Positions 36,179 to 48,960 of a DNA stretch of 64,000 nt are shown here, one piece after another; position 1 is the first letter of the stretch; every line of letters starts with the position of its first letter. Made by a program: the position numbers and the translations under genes. Origin of the DNA: Holothuria scabra (Eukaryota; Echinodermata; Holothuroidea; Aspidochirotida; Holothuriidae); assembly GCA_037179385.1 (NCBI GenBank), contig CM074187.1, positions 45,666,879-45,730,878 on the forward strand. Reading direction: 5' to 3'. The notes under the pieces are model-generated. The model searched no databases and was not told the DNA's origin. It saw only the letters and a list, made by a program, of their open reading frames with translations.

Positions 36179-39100
36179 ACCTTTGTTTATTTCTTTCTTT
36201 TCATATGTTTTTCTTGTAAGGATCTTAATAGCTGTTGCTTTGCGATATATTTTCTGTTATGCTTTTCCTCTGCCTAGAATAGATGTTATGTGATTCAGTA
36301 AGTAGAGATTTATCTTCAAAGTGTTAGTAGTACCAAATGCTGCAATAAGCATGAAGTTTAATCTATGCTGCTATAAATAAATGTATTTATGTAAAAGTTT
36401 ATCCTCCCTGCTTCTTAAACTACTAAAGGGATTGCTTTTTTCCCTGTAAGAAATGTATCCTTTGCTGGCATGCGGAAAGTGTGAATGTGTTTTAGGATCA
36501 CCTCTTGTACATTAAAATGTCAAATCTGACTCACAAGCCTCTACAACTTAGACTGATTTCTTAATAAAGCTTCCTAAGTAGGAGATCAGTGACTGGGTAC
36601 TGCAAGCTGATATGTTTTATTGCTTGTTTAAGCACTCCTTACAGCAGTTTATATTTAAGGAGAAGGCTACACCCATGGGATATTTTAGATATATTGTAAC
36701 TAATCATCAATGCCTCTAATCCATGCAAATGGAAGACAGCATTGTTGATATGGGATTGAAATTGTCTTACGGCTTAGAGCGATGTCGCCAAAAGCCTCGC
36801 CAGAGTTTCTAGGGTGATATGAAGAGAGGGATAAGTCCCATGGAAGACAGATTTTTTTCAAATTCAAGTTGAATCTGATGGATGTGAGCATCGCAAGATG
36901 TTTATCGTTGCTGTACACGTTACTTTACCTTATGTTACAAAACGTAACAAATGCAATAAAATGTCCAGTCACAGATACTGTGGTGGAGTTATCTGTTATT
37001 GTCGTGTAGGATGTCCTTGATAATTTTTTCAGACATTTGATGTTTACAATGAAAAAGGCACTGTTACTTTAGTGTAAGGTAGTCACATATTTGATATCCT
37101 TCCTACTGTATCTTTGTAACCAGCCTTTTTGCAGTTTTGTTGTTTTGCTTCATTACAGCACTCTTCAGAGTTTTCACTGTGCAGTACTAAAGTTTTTTTT
37201 TTAAACTTGAAGATTCTTTGTTTTTTTTTTTGTTTTGTTTTGTTTTTGTAGTTATAGAATAACAGCCTGTGAATATTCACCAATAATGCATAGCCACTGC
37301 TTCTAATATTCCAATGAGAAACCTGCAAAGCCTGTTACAAGGTACTGAAGGAGGGTTTTTAGGGTGTCAAAAATTTTCCTGTGGGAGTAGGGAGGAGGGG
37401 TAAAAATGTGTTTAATCTAAATTCCCCTTCTTCACTACTTATTAACCTTTTTAAATGTGTAAAGTTTTTGGCAACTTGAAAGCCTACTGAGACAAAAAAA
37501 AAATCAGAAAGGGGTGAGTAGGATTTGCCTTCTGGGGGGCAGGGGGATTTGTGTTTTAGTTTGCTCTCTGGTACATCTTGTCTACTGTACATGCCTGCTT
37601 TAACTGGTGCAAGGGAAGTGTGATAACTTTATACTGTGCCATTGAATTACCATTCTACATTGTGATACCGAAATCAGTAAAGGCAGGGAGCAGCCAGCCA
37701 GAGAAATGATGAAGATAACCGTATAGCTCTCCTTACATTTGGACTAAACCTTAACCCCTTCGCTACACATGGTTTCTCTGCAATAACGATAATTAGCCAT
37801 TACTACATTTGTATGTACTGTAGCTTTGCAGTGAAACCATAGCTCTGCTGCATCCCAAAATAGCTTATAAACCTGTGGTGTGTAATCATGTTTTGGGAGA
37901 AGGAACATGTTTGAAGAGGAACTTCAGTATTCCTTATGTACCGTATGTGCATCTTCTTTGGGCATAGCGAATGCAGATAAGGCGGCCACCATACAAAACC
38001 TTAGTATTTTGTAGAACCTGAATACGTACTGTATATATGTGATATAATAGTATGACCCCCCCTCCTTTCCGTAGGGAAAGGGTTAAAAATCAAGTATCAT
38101 TTTTGTGACATTTCATTGCTGCCATTTCAGGTACAGAAAAACCTGTAGCATCCCCACTTCCAATATTTTTATACTTTGTTGTAAGGGGTCATTGTGTGAC
38201 ATTTAATTCTGAACCTAAATCAAAGTGTCCTTAAATCCATTCAAATTTTAGCCTGGAGAGATTGCTATCAGCAAGGCTTACCAATAGTTTATTAGAATTT
38301 CCCTACATTGCCAAGTGGCCTCGCTGATTAAATCATGTTTCTTAATTTTTGGTAGTTACCTCTGCTAGCTATGCCGTGTATGCATATTGTTAAAGACTCC
38401 GCTTTTGATCAATATTGATGGACCTTGCAGAAGTCTCGTAATGTTTCTGGCTCCTAAATCATTTGACTCCATCAGAAAATTAGGTTGTAGTATTACTCCT
38501 GATCTCAGAGCTATTCTGACTCCATCTGACCGTCTCATGGTCTGAAAGAGAAACAAAGCTAGTCATCATCAGCTTTGTCTCGTCTTTAGACATAAAAACT
38601 TCTAATGAAACTGATTTGGAAAGCCATCGTTAGATTCTGACCAGAACTTGTTTGATGAACTAAGAGCTGTTTGCTTTTAGCGTGGCAAGGAAAATCAATT
38701 GTAGCCAAATGAAGGTACCTCATGAGGATCAAAAGTATCTTTTCAGAAAGCGCAAGCACCATCCGGTCAGTGAGAGATGGGTGTTTAGAAAACAAACATT
38801 TGCATTCATCATAGCTGGTTAGATTTATAGCAGAGTATCTAATAATGTCTTACCCTGGCTTGTAAAAAATGCTTTAAATCTGCTCTCTGTGAAGTACAGT
38901 ATTTACAGAGACTATTGATTGTTATACTGAACACACAATACTTAGCTACGGTTTTAGTTGGTGTGAAACTAAATGACATTTGATTGAGACTGTTTGAGAA
39001 GCACTTGATAGTATGTTAGATTGATGTTGGTAAAAAGTATCTATCAAGTTAATACTCAGTTAATTGTTATTTATCTTTTTTTACTGTCCAAGCCCCAATA

Positions 39101-39715
39101 AGTTATCAAGAAGCTATGTCAGTACACTTAAAAATGGAACTTGACAGGAAGAAATTAAGAATTGCCTCATGGAAATACTGTATACCGTATTCAAAAAATT
39201 GCTATTTCATGATAGTTTACAGGTCAAAGGGAATCATTTTTGCACCTGTCATGCTTTTGCTTAAACAATAAATTCACATCACAGGATTACAAAAACTGAC
39301 TTCCTTCTAGTTATTTCATGACCTCACATTGACAGACAACTTTTATCGAACTACTGTATGCCCGTCTTAGAAAAGTTGTCCGTCAGTTTGATGTCATGAA
39401 AACATCAGTTAACATTTTCTTCATTTTCATAGACCTCTGATGCAAATTACATGTTTACACTGGTTTGCAAAGCTTGGATTTTTCGAACCAGGGACGGAGA
39501 AGGTTCTAGTAAAAGCTAAAAAGAATTGGATTAGAATCTGATCCAAATTCTTTGAAGTGCTACCTTGGGTTTAGGGAATGTCAGTGTCCTTGAAGAAAGG
39601 TCAAAAAAGAAAAAAAATCAGGAGGGGGGAGGGATAATGTAGTGAAACTATGTCAAAACAGCAATTTATGGGAAGTCCATATAAATGTACCAGTTCTTGT
39701 GCATTGTCTTTTTGG

Positions 39716-39969
39716 TTAAAGGGCAAGAGCAGTCACCCCAACTTGAAGAAGTGTAGTAGACTGTCTTGTTTCATGATTGGTTGTTGAGAATCATGTGACA
39801 ACCATTTGTCTCTTCAAATGTGAAATTTTCTAGGAGTTAATGGTCGGTTTACCTTACAATATTGAAGTCATAAAAAATAATGAAAGATACTTTGAAGAGA
39901 AGTAAGAAAAAAATTTTTAATTTGGCAGTTGCTTCAAAATAATATTTGGGGGACTGTTCTTGGCCTTAA
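39716..39969 (+). mobile_element. MITE family B copy 4
   Basis: TTAAAGGGCAAGAGCAGTC at the left and GGACTGTTCTTGGCCTTAAA at the right. The interior TTTCATGATTGGTTGTTGAG and ATCATGTGACAACC match copies 1 and 2. 254 bp between and including the TTAA sites. Confidence 0.83.
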
Positions 39970-40396
39970 AGGATTTGGTCCAACAGATTCTTGCTGCCAA
40001 TCCCAAATAAATTAAATTTGCTTCCCTTTGGTATTAGTTGGATGAGGGGTGGGCAGCTGGAATTGGCGGGAGTGATGTTTGCCCAGGGCAATCGGTTAGC
40101 TAGGGTTAACCAAATTTCCCCTAGTAACAATACATATATTTTTTGTGTACTGTGGTTATAACAATACTGACACATACAATGCCATACCTGGAACAAATTT
40201 AAAGGAAACTGCTCTAGGCAGATGACACAAAACAGACAACTCTTAGTTAAATTCAAAGGAACAAGTATGGAAATGAATCTTGAGGTTATGAGTTATACTT
40301 AATTGCAGAAAGATCACTCCAGATATGAAATTAGTGAGCTAAATGGTTCCACAAGTGGGAGCTGTGCCAAGCATTGGTATCCATAGGACTTAGGAA

Positions 40397-40798
40397 TTAA
40401 AAGAAGGATTTATAAGGTTTTATCAGGTTTTGATATGTTTGAGGGGCACTTATTCTAACAATCCTGTATTATCAAAAACATGTGATAACATAAGTGGTAG
40501 GAGAACTTTTCAAACTTTTCAATCTCCGTGGTGAGGTCCTTTTCCTATTTATATCAAGTTCAACACAATAGTCTGAAAAAACAAAGGGAAACTACGCATT
40601 TCTTGTCAATGTGAAGAAGTGATCTACAGTAATCTCTGCTGCCCTCAATTCCACTTTGGAACACAAATGTAGTACCTCACCTGCTGATATCTCAAGAAAT
40701 ACATGTCCTATATTTGAATGGAAATTTCACCACACTGAGCAGATTTAGTTCTCCTTTCACATGTGAAAATTAATTTTTTTCTTAAACTTCGCCTTTAA
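40397..40798 (-). mobile_element. MITE family E copy 3
   Basis: About 402 bp. It starts TTAAAAGAAGGATTTATAAGG and ends TTAAACTTCGCCTTTAA. Shared interior on the reverse strand: TTCATATGTGAAAG-like, GATATCTCAAGAAATACATG and TGAATGGAAATTTCACCA. Confidence 0.75.
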
Positions 40799-40946
40799 TG
40801 ATGGATTTGGGAGACACAAAAGGCCAGTAGTAGAAGCATGAGGATACAAAAGCTGAGAGATACAAACAATTTGTTCTTAATGCTTATTATGAAAAGTTAC
40901 CAGACTAGAGTGTGTCCATCCTGTTATTATGCCGATTTAAAAGTAA

Positions 40947-41244
40947 TCACCAAACAGTGGCGTAGCCAGGATTTCTCTGAAGGAGGGGGGCATGCAGTAA
41001 TACGCTGAGGAATGGGAATCGCTGGACTGGAGGAGGGGTCTAAGAGAAGGTTAACATCCTTCCTCTTTGTATCTTTGTGTAAAATTGGCCAATTGGGTAT
41101 CCTTACATCTGACCTGTTGCTATGTATGCTACTCTTTAAAGTAAAATTTGAAGTATTACAAAATACAAAATGTGCATATGTTTTGGAACAAAAAAATTGG
41201 CATTTTCATTGCCCCCATCCCCCATGTACACCACTTTAACCAAA
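40947..41244. mobile_element. hAT-type element with 8-bp TSD
   Basis: The element is 40955-41236 (282 bp). Left terminus CAGTGGCGTAGCCAGG; inverted right terminus AAGTGGTGTACATGGG. Flanks TCACCAAA and TAACCAAA agree at 7 of 8. Confidence 0.78.
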
Positions 41245-41860
41245 TACTAGAAGTACAATTCTTTTTTACTGATTGCAAAGCCTGAGTGACCCTATGAATT
41301 TTAACTTCATGAATAGTCTAGTGATGTTAATGTTCGGAAACTTTATATTAACTGTCAAAGTACATATTTTATGGTTACTCTTTGTATCACATCTCCATAC
41401 ATGCATGCTATTTTGTGATGCATAAATGTCAATATATTCAGTGAAAATCCCAAGGCTTTTACTAAGCTAGTGTGCTTTTCTCAAGGTCATATATTACTTC
41501 CTATAAAGTTGATTCCAATAGCACTTCCCAAACACAGGGAAATATAGGCCTACTTGACTTGCAATGTGTTGTAAGTTGAAGAAGTATGAGGATACTCATT
41601 GTGTTTGTTTATTACCTCTTTCATTCTTTTATTCATCAAGATTTAAATGAGGACCTTACTGTCATTTCAAGGACACATGTGTTTCACTCTATAATGAGTA
41701 GAATTGTGTTTCATTATCTGTGAGTAATATTTTTAGCTATATCATAGTTCACTGTAGTATAAACTGTGTTGGGTGAAGGACGATTTTGACTTGTTTGAAA
41801 GTTGTTGTACTGTACAGTGCTAGACAGTGCACTTAAATACATGACTTCAGTGTTCTTTTG

Positions 41861-42132
41861 TTAACCTCTCACCCCAAACTAAAATTTATGTATCAGTCCA
41901 CAGAAATTCCCAGTGGGCACAGAGCTTGATTGACAGCAAGTTCAAAAACACAGCATTTAATTACTGTATTTGGAGTGTTTTGGTTACACATTGAAGTCTT
42001 GCATACTCACCCTGAAGCCATTAACTGAGATTTTGACTGGATGAGGATGAATTTTTAACAGTGGTAGGAGGGGTTCAACTAAGTAGCTTAGGAGAATCAA
42101 AACCTTTTAGGATGAGAGAATTAGGCCTTTAA
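41861..42132 (-). mobile_element. MITE family A copy 6 (head-to-head with copy 7)
   Basis: Left TTAACCTCTCACCCCAAACT, right GGATGAGAGAATTAGGCCTTTAA. It ends in the same TTTAAA that starts copy 7, so the two form an inverted pair. Confidence 0.8.
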
Positions 42133-42445
42133 AGGCCCAGTTCTCTTACCCCACATAGTACCGATTATCCTAACCTTCTCACTGAAGCCCTTCCACAATT
42201 GTCTGAAATTCATCCTCATCCAGAAACAATCTCAGTTTATCGCTTCAAGGTGAGTATAGAAAAACTCAATTTACTGTATATAATCAAAACACTCACAGTA
42301 CTGTTCATACTGTGTAGTACTGTAAAAGCTTTGGTACTCTGCATTGTTTGAATTAGCTGTCAATCAAAGAGCTGAGCCAATTGAGAATTGCAGTACCCCC
42401 GTACCAAAATTGTAGTTTGGGGTGAGAGATTCAATGGCCCTTTAA
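42129..42445 (+). mobile_element. MITE family A copy 7
   Basis: Starts TTAAAGGCCCAGTTCTCTTACC and ends AATGGCCCTTTAA. The interior is close to copy 5, including CATCCTCATCCAGAAACAAT and TCAATCAAAGAGCTGAGCC. Confidence 0.85.
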
Positions 42446-42728
42446 AAGAAGGCAGGCTGGAATCACATGACTGGGGAGGAGTTAAGCTCCTATACAAGGG
42501 GGAGGGGGAATGCAGTACTTCAATGCAGTGTACTTTGTGTGTATTATACCTTGTGTGTACTGTTGGATATTTTCAGGAGTTCAGTTTCACCTTCCACAAT
42601 ATGATCTATTTTGAAAGGTTTTGACAACAAAACATTGTCAAGATTCTAAAACAAATGTTCAACCATTTGCAATGCTGGACATACTACATTAAAGCAGTCC
42701 ATGATAATTACTTTTTGCAAGCATTTAT

Positions 42729-42760
42729 TAAAAAAAAAAAAAAAAATATATATATATCAC
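42729..42760 (+). repeat. Poly-A then (TA)n tract
   Basis: Nineteen or so A followed by TATATATATATC. No retroposon body precedes it. Confidence 0.8.
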
Positions 42761-42981
42761 CAAACAGTGTTCTTTTTTCAGACCTTTGCAATCTTATTTC
42801 ACTTTTAAAGCAGCACTGATGAGTCTGCAGATTTGGCCTACATACTACAGTAGTTTGTATGTTCTATTCTAGTACACTATGCTCTTGTAAAATATAGGCC
42901 AACAGTATTATATGTTTTATTAAATGAAATTTGACATCTATACCTGTGCCATTGGTACTACAAGGTGCATTAATATATGCA

Positions 42982-43282
42982 TTACAGGCCCAATTTTCTC
43001 ATTTCAAATAGTACTGATTCTCCCAACCTTCTTAATTAAGCCCCTCCCACAATTGTCTGAAATTCATCCTCATTCAGACAGTCTCATTTTATTGCTACAG
43101 GGTGAGGATAGAAAACTCAAGGTATATTATCAAAACACTCTCAGAACAGTTCATGCTGTGAAATATAAGCTTTGGTAGTCTGCATTGTTTGAATTAGCAG
43201 TCAATCAAAAAGCTGAGCCAGTTGAGAGTTTCTGTTACCCTATACTAGAAGTGTAGTTTGGGGTGAGGGGATTGTCCCTTTA
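42982..43282 (+). mobile_element. MITE family A copy 8
   Basis: Left TTACAGGCCCAATTTTCTC, right GGGGTGAGGGGATTGTCCCTTTAA. Third family A copy within 1.4 kb. The interior has a deletion in the ATCCAGATGCAATCTCAG region. Confidence 0.83.
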
Positions 43283-43506
43283 ATATGTATTGTATTTTAG
43301 GGTGGGATATAATTACTTCAAGTGTTTCATCATAAGTGAATTGTGATGACATGTCTTACACTATATTCTTCAAAATGCTTTAAAACTTGTGCTTTAAAAA
43401 GGAATATTCCAGTGTCAATATCAAAGGGTCTTACATAAAAGAGAATATTTTTTTTGTTCCGTATGCCTCTCAAACCCCACACGTACCATAGCTCAATATA
43501 GGTTAT

Positions 43507-43903
43507 CTTTGTCATAGGGCTGTGAACGTTTAGCAAAATAAGTAAACGTTTAACCTCAAAAATTTGCGATCTTTTAGCGATTAATCGATATTACCTTATC
43601 ACAAAAAAAAAATTACTTCAGTATGTAGTGATTGATACTAAATGTAATGCAGAAACAGTAATAGCTGTTATTGTACATGGTAAAATCAAATTATTCTGAA
43701 ACTTGGAACCCTATATGGTTCAAATATGCCTAGAATGATCCATATTTAACAAAATCCAGGGATCATCAGAGTGTACAAATGGATAACAAATTGATAAAAA
43801 AAGGTTTTGGGATTAATCCCCTGTAGCTTTGTACTAAATGTTTATTCCACATGCGATCGTTTAGTGATTAATCGCTATACACGTTCACAGCCCTGCTTTG
43901 TCA
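43507..43903. mobile_element. hAT-type element with perfect 8-bp TSD
   Basis: The element is 43515-43895 (381 bp). The target duplication CTTTGTCA at 43507-43514 and 43896-43903 is perfect. Termini TAGGGCTGTGAACGT and, inverted, CAGGGCTGTGAACGT. Subterminal TTTAGCGATTAATCGAT and ATCGTTTAGTGATTAATCGC form a second matching pair. Confidence 0.9.
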
Positions 43904-44810
43904 AAAAAAGACTTTCAGTTGCTTCAAAGTTTCAAAATGTTATTTAATACCAGCAGATTGCTTTCAAAATCTTTTCTTGTTCTTTTAAATTGAAATATTT
44001 AATTTGACCTTGAAATTCCACACAATTGAAACATTGAATAATGTTCTCTTGAAATTGAGCTGCAATTTTTGTGAGTACTAGGTTGAAGTTTAAAAAATGT
44101 CTTAGCATGTGTGAACAGTATAAAAAATACCAAAGATGATCAATTTATCTGCTGGTACTGTATGACATCATAGATTTTCTACAATGCAATGTGTTACTGT
44201 GGTTTGAATATTTTCTTTAAAAAGTCGTAACAAATGTATACGACATGTTATAGAGATGAAAGCCTTGATTTTCTGGAGCTCTTGCAATTTGTCACTGGAA
44301 AATCCCTTTAATATAATCAAGAAGTAACATGTGCATGTAGCCATTCAATTGTGTGCATTTTTAAGTTATCACCATTGAGTAGCACTCCATCAGGCACTGT
44401 TTCTCGAATTCAGCAATGATACCAATTCTGTCATATTATTCGTAACACAAGGATTCCATGCTGAAATCTCAGCCTCAATTCACCAGCTTTTAGCATTGAT
44501 TTCAATGAGTGGGGTAATGTTTCATGAGCCAGTAGTAGGGGAGTGGGAAGCTGGGAGGTTTTTATCAATATGATCGGCCGCAAACCTGCATGGTGAGTTT
44601 TGAATTCTAATACACATGCTTAGTGTAGTAAGGCCCACTGTTGCTGGAGGAATATCAGATTGTTGCGCTATTCACGTATGATTCATTGTCTTAAACGCTT
44701 TGACTCTAAGGAGTTCATTAACCTACAGCTATTTGCGAAGACAAAGGGATTGATTGAAGGGTAGACTTTGTTATTTGTAACATCAATTGTTAGAACACGA
44801 GTAGCTGCCG

Positions 44811-45156
44811 TTAAAGGGAAATATTGCATTTGAAATGTTCCAACACAGCATTAAAAGTAAAGAGCTCTAGTCATTTTCAGATCATTTGGTCTCAACAATA
44901 AATTCCAGCAGTTGCTTATTTTTTCAAAATATTATGCACAAGTAGAGCTATGGAAGTTGCATCTTTCTTGAAATGTTGAACATTTGGGTGAGCAAATTAT
45001 TCTTCAACAGCAAACAACAGACTATCTATCTGACAGAAACTTATTTCTTGAAAAGAAGGCTACCATATTGCCTTATTTGTGATTATTTATCACTCTTTGC
45101 CAATAAACATTGGATTTAAAAGGATGAAATTTCCTTGTGCAATATTTCCCTTTTGA
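44811..45156 (-). mobile_element. MITE family D copy 5
   Basis: TTAAAGGGAAATATTGCATTTG at the left and TGCAATATTTCCCTTTTGAA at the right, 346 bp. The interior CTTGAAAAGAAGGCTACCAT is identical to copy 1 over 20 bp. Confidence 0.83.
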
Positions 45157-45326
45157 ACGTACAATTCCAGAGTTAAAATTCACGATTTGGCTGTGATTTC
45201 CAAATAGTCAGTTCACTAAGGTTAAAGATTTTTGCTGTAATTTCAAATGCTTTATTATGATTTATAAATTGCATTTCATAGATGAAACTTCAGTTTATAC
45301 AGTAGTTTATGCATACATTAGTGTGT

Positions 45327-45425
45327 GAGTTGGGGTGGGGGTGGGGGGTGGGGGCAGGTGAGGTGGGGGATAGGTGAGGGGTGAGGGACAGTGGGGGTGG
45401 GGGACAGGTGGGGGTGGGGGACATA
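45327..45425 (+). repeat. G-rich minisatellite, G-quadruplex-prone
   Basis: About 100 bp of GGGGTGGGGG and GGGGGACAGGT-type units with more than ten runs of three or more G on the + strand, that is, on the sense strand of the intron. Confidence 0.85.
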
Positions 45426-47055
45426 GAGAGCACCCTCCCAATTTAGGTTTGTAAAAATTTAGCAGATACTGAAGGAGTCAGCAAAGAACCAAGAAAATCA
45501 ATTAGACTCCTTTGGTGGGTTGAATTGTATTCCATTCTATATGTTATAGCAGTATCAAAATTTGGGTAACTTGGTCCAGAATTCTTAATTTGGATAAAAA
45601 CTATATGTGGCCCAAGAGATACTGACCTCTATATGCTTCTGTATGTTTGTAGGTTTATTTTATGTAATAAAGAACGAAACCTTTTTGAGAAATTGATTTC
45701 TTGGGTATGTATTCTGTGCTTTCCTTGATGGGAAATTTCAGCTACTGTCTCTGCCCAACCCTAACACTGTACATAAATTTGTCAATTTTGAGTGATTTCC
45801 CTAATGCCGTCAGACAGGTATTGTGATTGTGCTGCCTCTATATTGTTTTTGATAAACATTAACCACAAAAAGTGAAAATTTTGTCTTCTTTTGATTCCAA
45901 AACTTGTAGCCGCAAAAGTGTCACCCGCCCCACCCCTCTCTTAATTTCATGTTACAAATCAATAAGTAATCAATCATTTTTTCAGGGTCATTGTGTATGT
46001 GCAAGATGAGATGGTGAGTCATATTTTGTTTCTTATTACCTCTCTGTGAAAGACTTTCAGTTTTTTCTCTAGCATAGGCCCCCGCCCCCAGGGCTTTGGA
46101 TGTGGGCTCCCTGATATCGAGTCAGGGCTAAATCTTGTTTCAGGTAAATATTTGCTGATAAAATTACCGAACATTCAGTGCAGTTCATGGCGTGACTTGT
46201 ACAGGCTATATGAAATGTCTCTCTCCAGACAGCCCATGCAGTATACAAATTCTCATACAGTGACCAATGAGGTATGACATGTCAGTGCACTTTCAAAATA
46301 TTTTAATTTTGACTTTGAATTTGAAAAAAAAACGTACTGTGTGCCTTTGTGAAGTATTCATCCAATAGCAAAACCCTGAACTCACTATGCCATAGAATTT
46401 TCGAATTTCAAAATTTTTGAACAAAATTGGAAGACAGTCACATTTTAGGACCTTCCCAAATCTAAAACATTTTGTAGGCTCTGATTGCAGAACTATCGAG
46501 TAATGTTATTTGAAAATATTGTTCTTCCCTTCATATTCTCTGCCAAACTTTTTCCTGGTTAATGCTGTGACAGATGTCCACAAGGGGGTATATTATTATC
46601 ACACCATGAAACAACCATATTGACAAAGTCATGGTATACTCACAAATGAAAAACCAATATGGAAGGCCAATATGGAAGAAATTCAAGGAGAAACTTGTCA
46701 TAAAGCAATTAGTTTGCACCTGGCCAGAGGCAAAGTTCCAAATTCCTTATCTTGAAAGTTGTTAAATTTTGAAGTGAATAAGAAAGGGGGTCAACAAATA
46801 GTTGCTTGAGGCTGAAAAATGTCTAAGATGACAATATCAGCCCAAGACAACTTGCGTGAAAAATGAGTTGAAATTAGCCCTGTCATAGAAATATAGGTTT
46901 ATGAGAAGACACCCTCCATTTCTCTGAACGCTTGATATCAGAAGTAAGAGCTTTAGAGACATTTTTGAGATATGGGATAGCTGGCAACTAGACTGGTGCT
47001 GTATTAGAAAACAAAGAGAGAATAAAATGTGTGCTAGGCTAGTAACAACTAACTG

Positions 47056-47260
47056 AATATCGAGTGGTTGGATTATCTGATTTGCAGATAGGAGGTCTGG
47101 AATTCAAGTTCTGGCCCAGTCATATAAAAGACTTTAAAAATGGAACCTACAGCCATTTTACTTGGTCCTCAGCATAAGTAATGGAGAAGGAAAAACAAGC
47201 CAGTGAGCCACAACTGGAAAAAAAGCTGTGAAGAGCTTTACTTAAAATCAGCTGTAAAAG
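47056..47260 (+). mobile_element. tRNA-derived SINE, copy 7
   Basis: Head CGAGTGGTTGGATTATCTG, box B-like GAATTCAAGTTCTGG, then AAAAGACTTTAAAAATGGAA and GCCAGTGAGCCACAACTGG. The 3' tail is shortened. Confidence 0.8.
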
Positions 47261-48248
47261 CGAGGGTTTTCATACATTAATACCTCTTTTGCCATGTCAA
47301 CAATACCACATATCAGAAAATTAGCATAATGTCAATCAATAAGAATATTTAATTGTTCCTTTTAGGCTCACATTATTGCTAAAACAAACACAAAATATAG
47401 ACTGCTTATATTTTCCTGTAAAACCTTAAAAATGCCATTTCCAGCTTTTTGAAGGATCACTAGTCTATTTCATGTTTTTGCCTGTGATCCACACCTAGCA
47501 GTGGTGGTGCTTCACCTACCGTAGTCTGCTGGACAGAATTACACATCTTGGGTACACAACATGTCTATCCCAAATACACTCTCCTCCATTCAGTTCAGTC
47601 ACCAATACCTTGGAAATGTCATAATTTGCACCTGGATAGGGGGCCTGTTTTTACTTGAACAGTACTATAGGCTGAATGCTTTGGTTAACTGATCTTTTTT
47701 GCCTAAAACTCATTAGGATTAAATGTTTGAAATGAACAGAAGGTCCTTGGTAAAGTGTGGCTTGGTTAATTTTTCATCCATTACAGCTTGGCCATTCAAG
47801 CAAAATGTTTGCCTGCCTTTGACCTACAGGATCTTTTAGACTTCAAGTGATTGCTTTTAGCTGAGAAAACAAGTGATAAGCACAGAAAAAAAATAAGAAA
47901 ATCACTTTTGTTCAAAAATATGTATGAATTCAAGAAATTGACATGATATCATGGCTGGTAACTAAACAACTTGGCAAAACTTTCGATCAAATGTACTTAA
48001 GCATCTTTTTACATGTGAGAATGTCTCTGGTATGAAAAAGCCAGTTCAGGTTATTGCAACCCTAAAGGCCTTCAATTTTTAGGCGTGCGAGTGCGATCGC
48101 CCATCACTACTCACCTCAAATCACTATGAGGAGTGCAATTTTTGCATATCTAGATGAAGAATATAGGAACTAGTAAGTATATATATTGCAGTTTAATAAA
48201 ACAGCACACCTACCACACTCTTTAATTTCCTGAGGAGTGTGATTTGTA

Positions 48249-48461
48249 GCACATCCAGAGGTGCCAACTCTCCCTGATTCTCAGAGAGGCTCTCTGAAAA
48301 TTCAAGGATTTTTGTCCATTCCAGGTAGCAAATATGACAACCTCCCTGCTTCAAAAAAGTTTTTCCCTCATTAAGTTGCATGTAATTCAAAAAAATCTCC
48401 CTGATTCCTGTGTGAAACCTCCCTGATATCTGGATGTAAATGTTGGCATCTCTGCACATGT
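48249..48461. mobile_element. Short hAT-like element
   Basis: The element is 48257-48453 (197 bp). Termini AGAGGTGCCAACTCTCCCTG and, inverted, AGAGATGCCAACATTTAC. Flanks GCACATCC and GCACATGT agree at 6 of 8. The CTCCCTG motif is repeated four times inside. Confidence 0.66.
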
Positions 48462-48796
48462 AGAAAATCTAAAACTTTATCCCTAAACCCTGGCAAGCCT
48501 GGAGATTTTGTACCCAATGCTCTAAAGCTCCATAGCTTCAGATCTCCCACTGCTTTTAAATATGCCTACCAGTCACATGGAATTTATGTTCTGTTGGATG
48601 AATTTATAATCCAATACTCAAAAAGAAGGGAATATTGATGAAAAAAATATATGAAGTAGGGAAAAGTCTGATGTGTTGTTGAGAACCAGGCTGAACCAAT
48701 ATTCATGATGAGTGGTGCAGGAATCACTTCAAAGGAAAGCCAATTGGAGCCTAGATACATGCAGGTTCTTTGTTTATTATGTAAATTTATGTCGGT

Positions 48797-48960
48797 CCTT
48801 ACCTACCTCCTATATCAGAATGTATAGGGTGTATGAGGCCCTTGGTAATTGGTAGGATTACCACGGTGCTGTTTGCCAAATGGTACTGTAAGTACGTCCT
48901 GTGTAAATGTAGTAGGTAGTTATCATCCCTCACCACAAACCAGGGAACTTTGGGAAGTTA
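48797..48960 (+). repeat. Repeat F, copy 4
   Basis: GGATTACCACGGTGCTGTTTG, CCAAATGGTACTGTAAGTAC and TCCCTCACCACAAACCAGGG. The GGTATAC core has decayed. Confidence 0.6.

Noticed and set aside
45327..45425. CRISPR-like array from the repeated GGGGGACAGGTG units
   Set aside because: Units are short, contiguous and low-complexity, and the DNA is eukaryotic.
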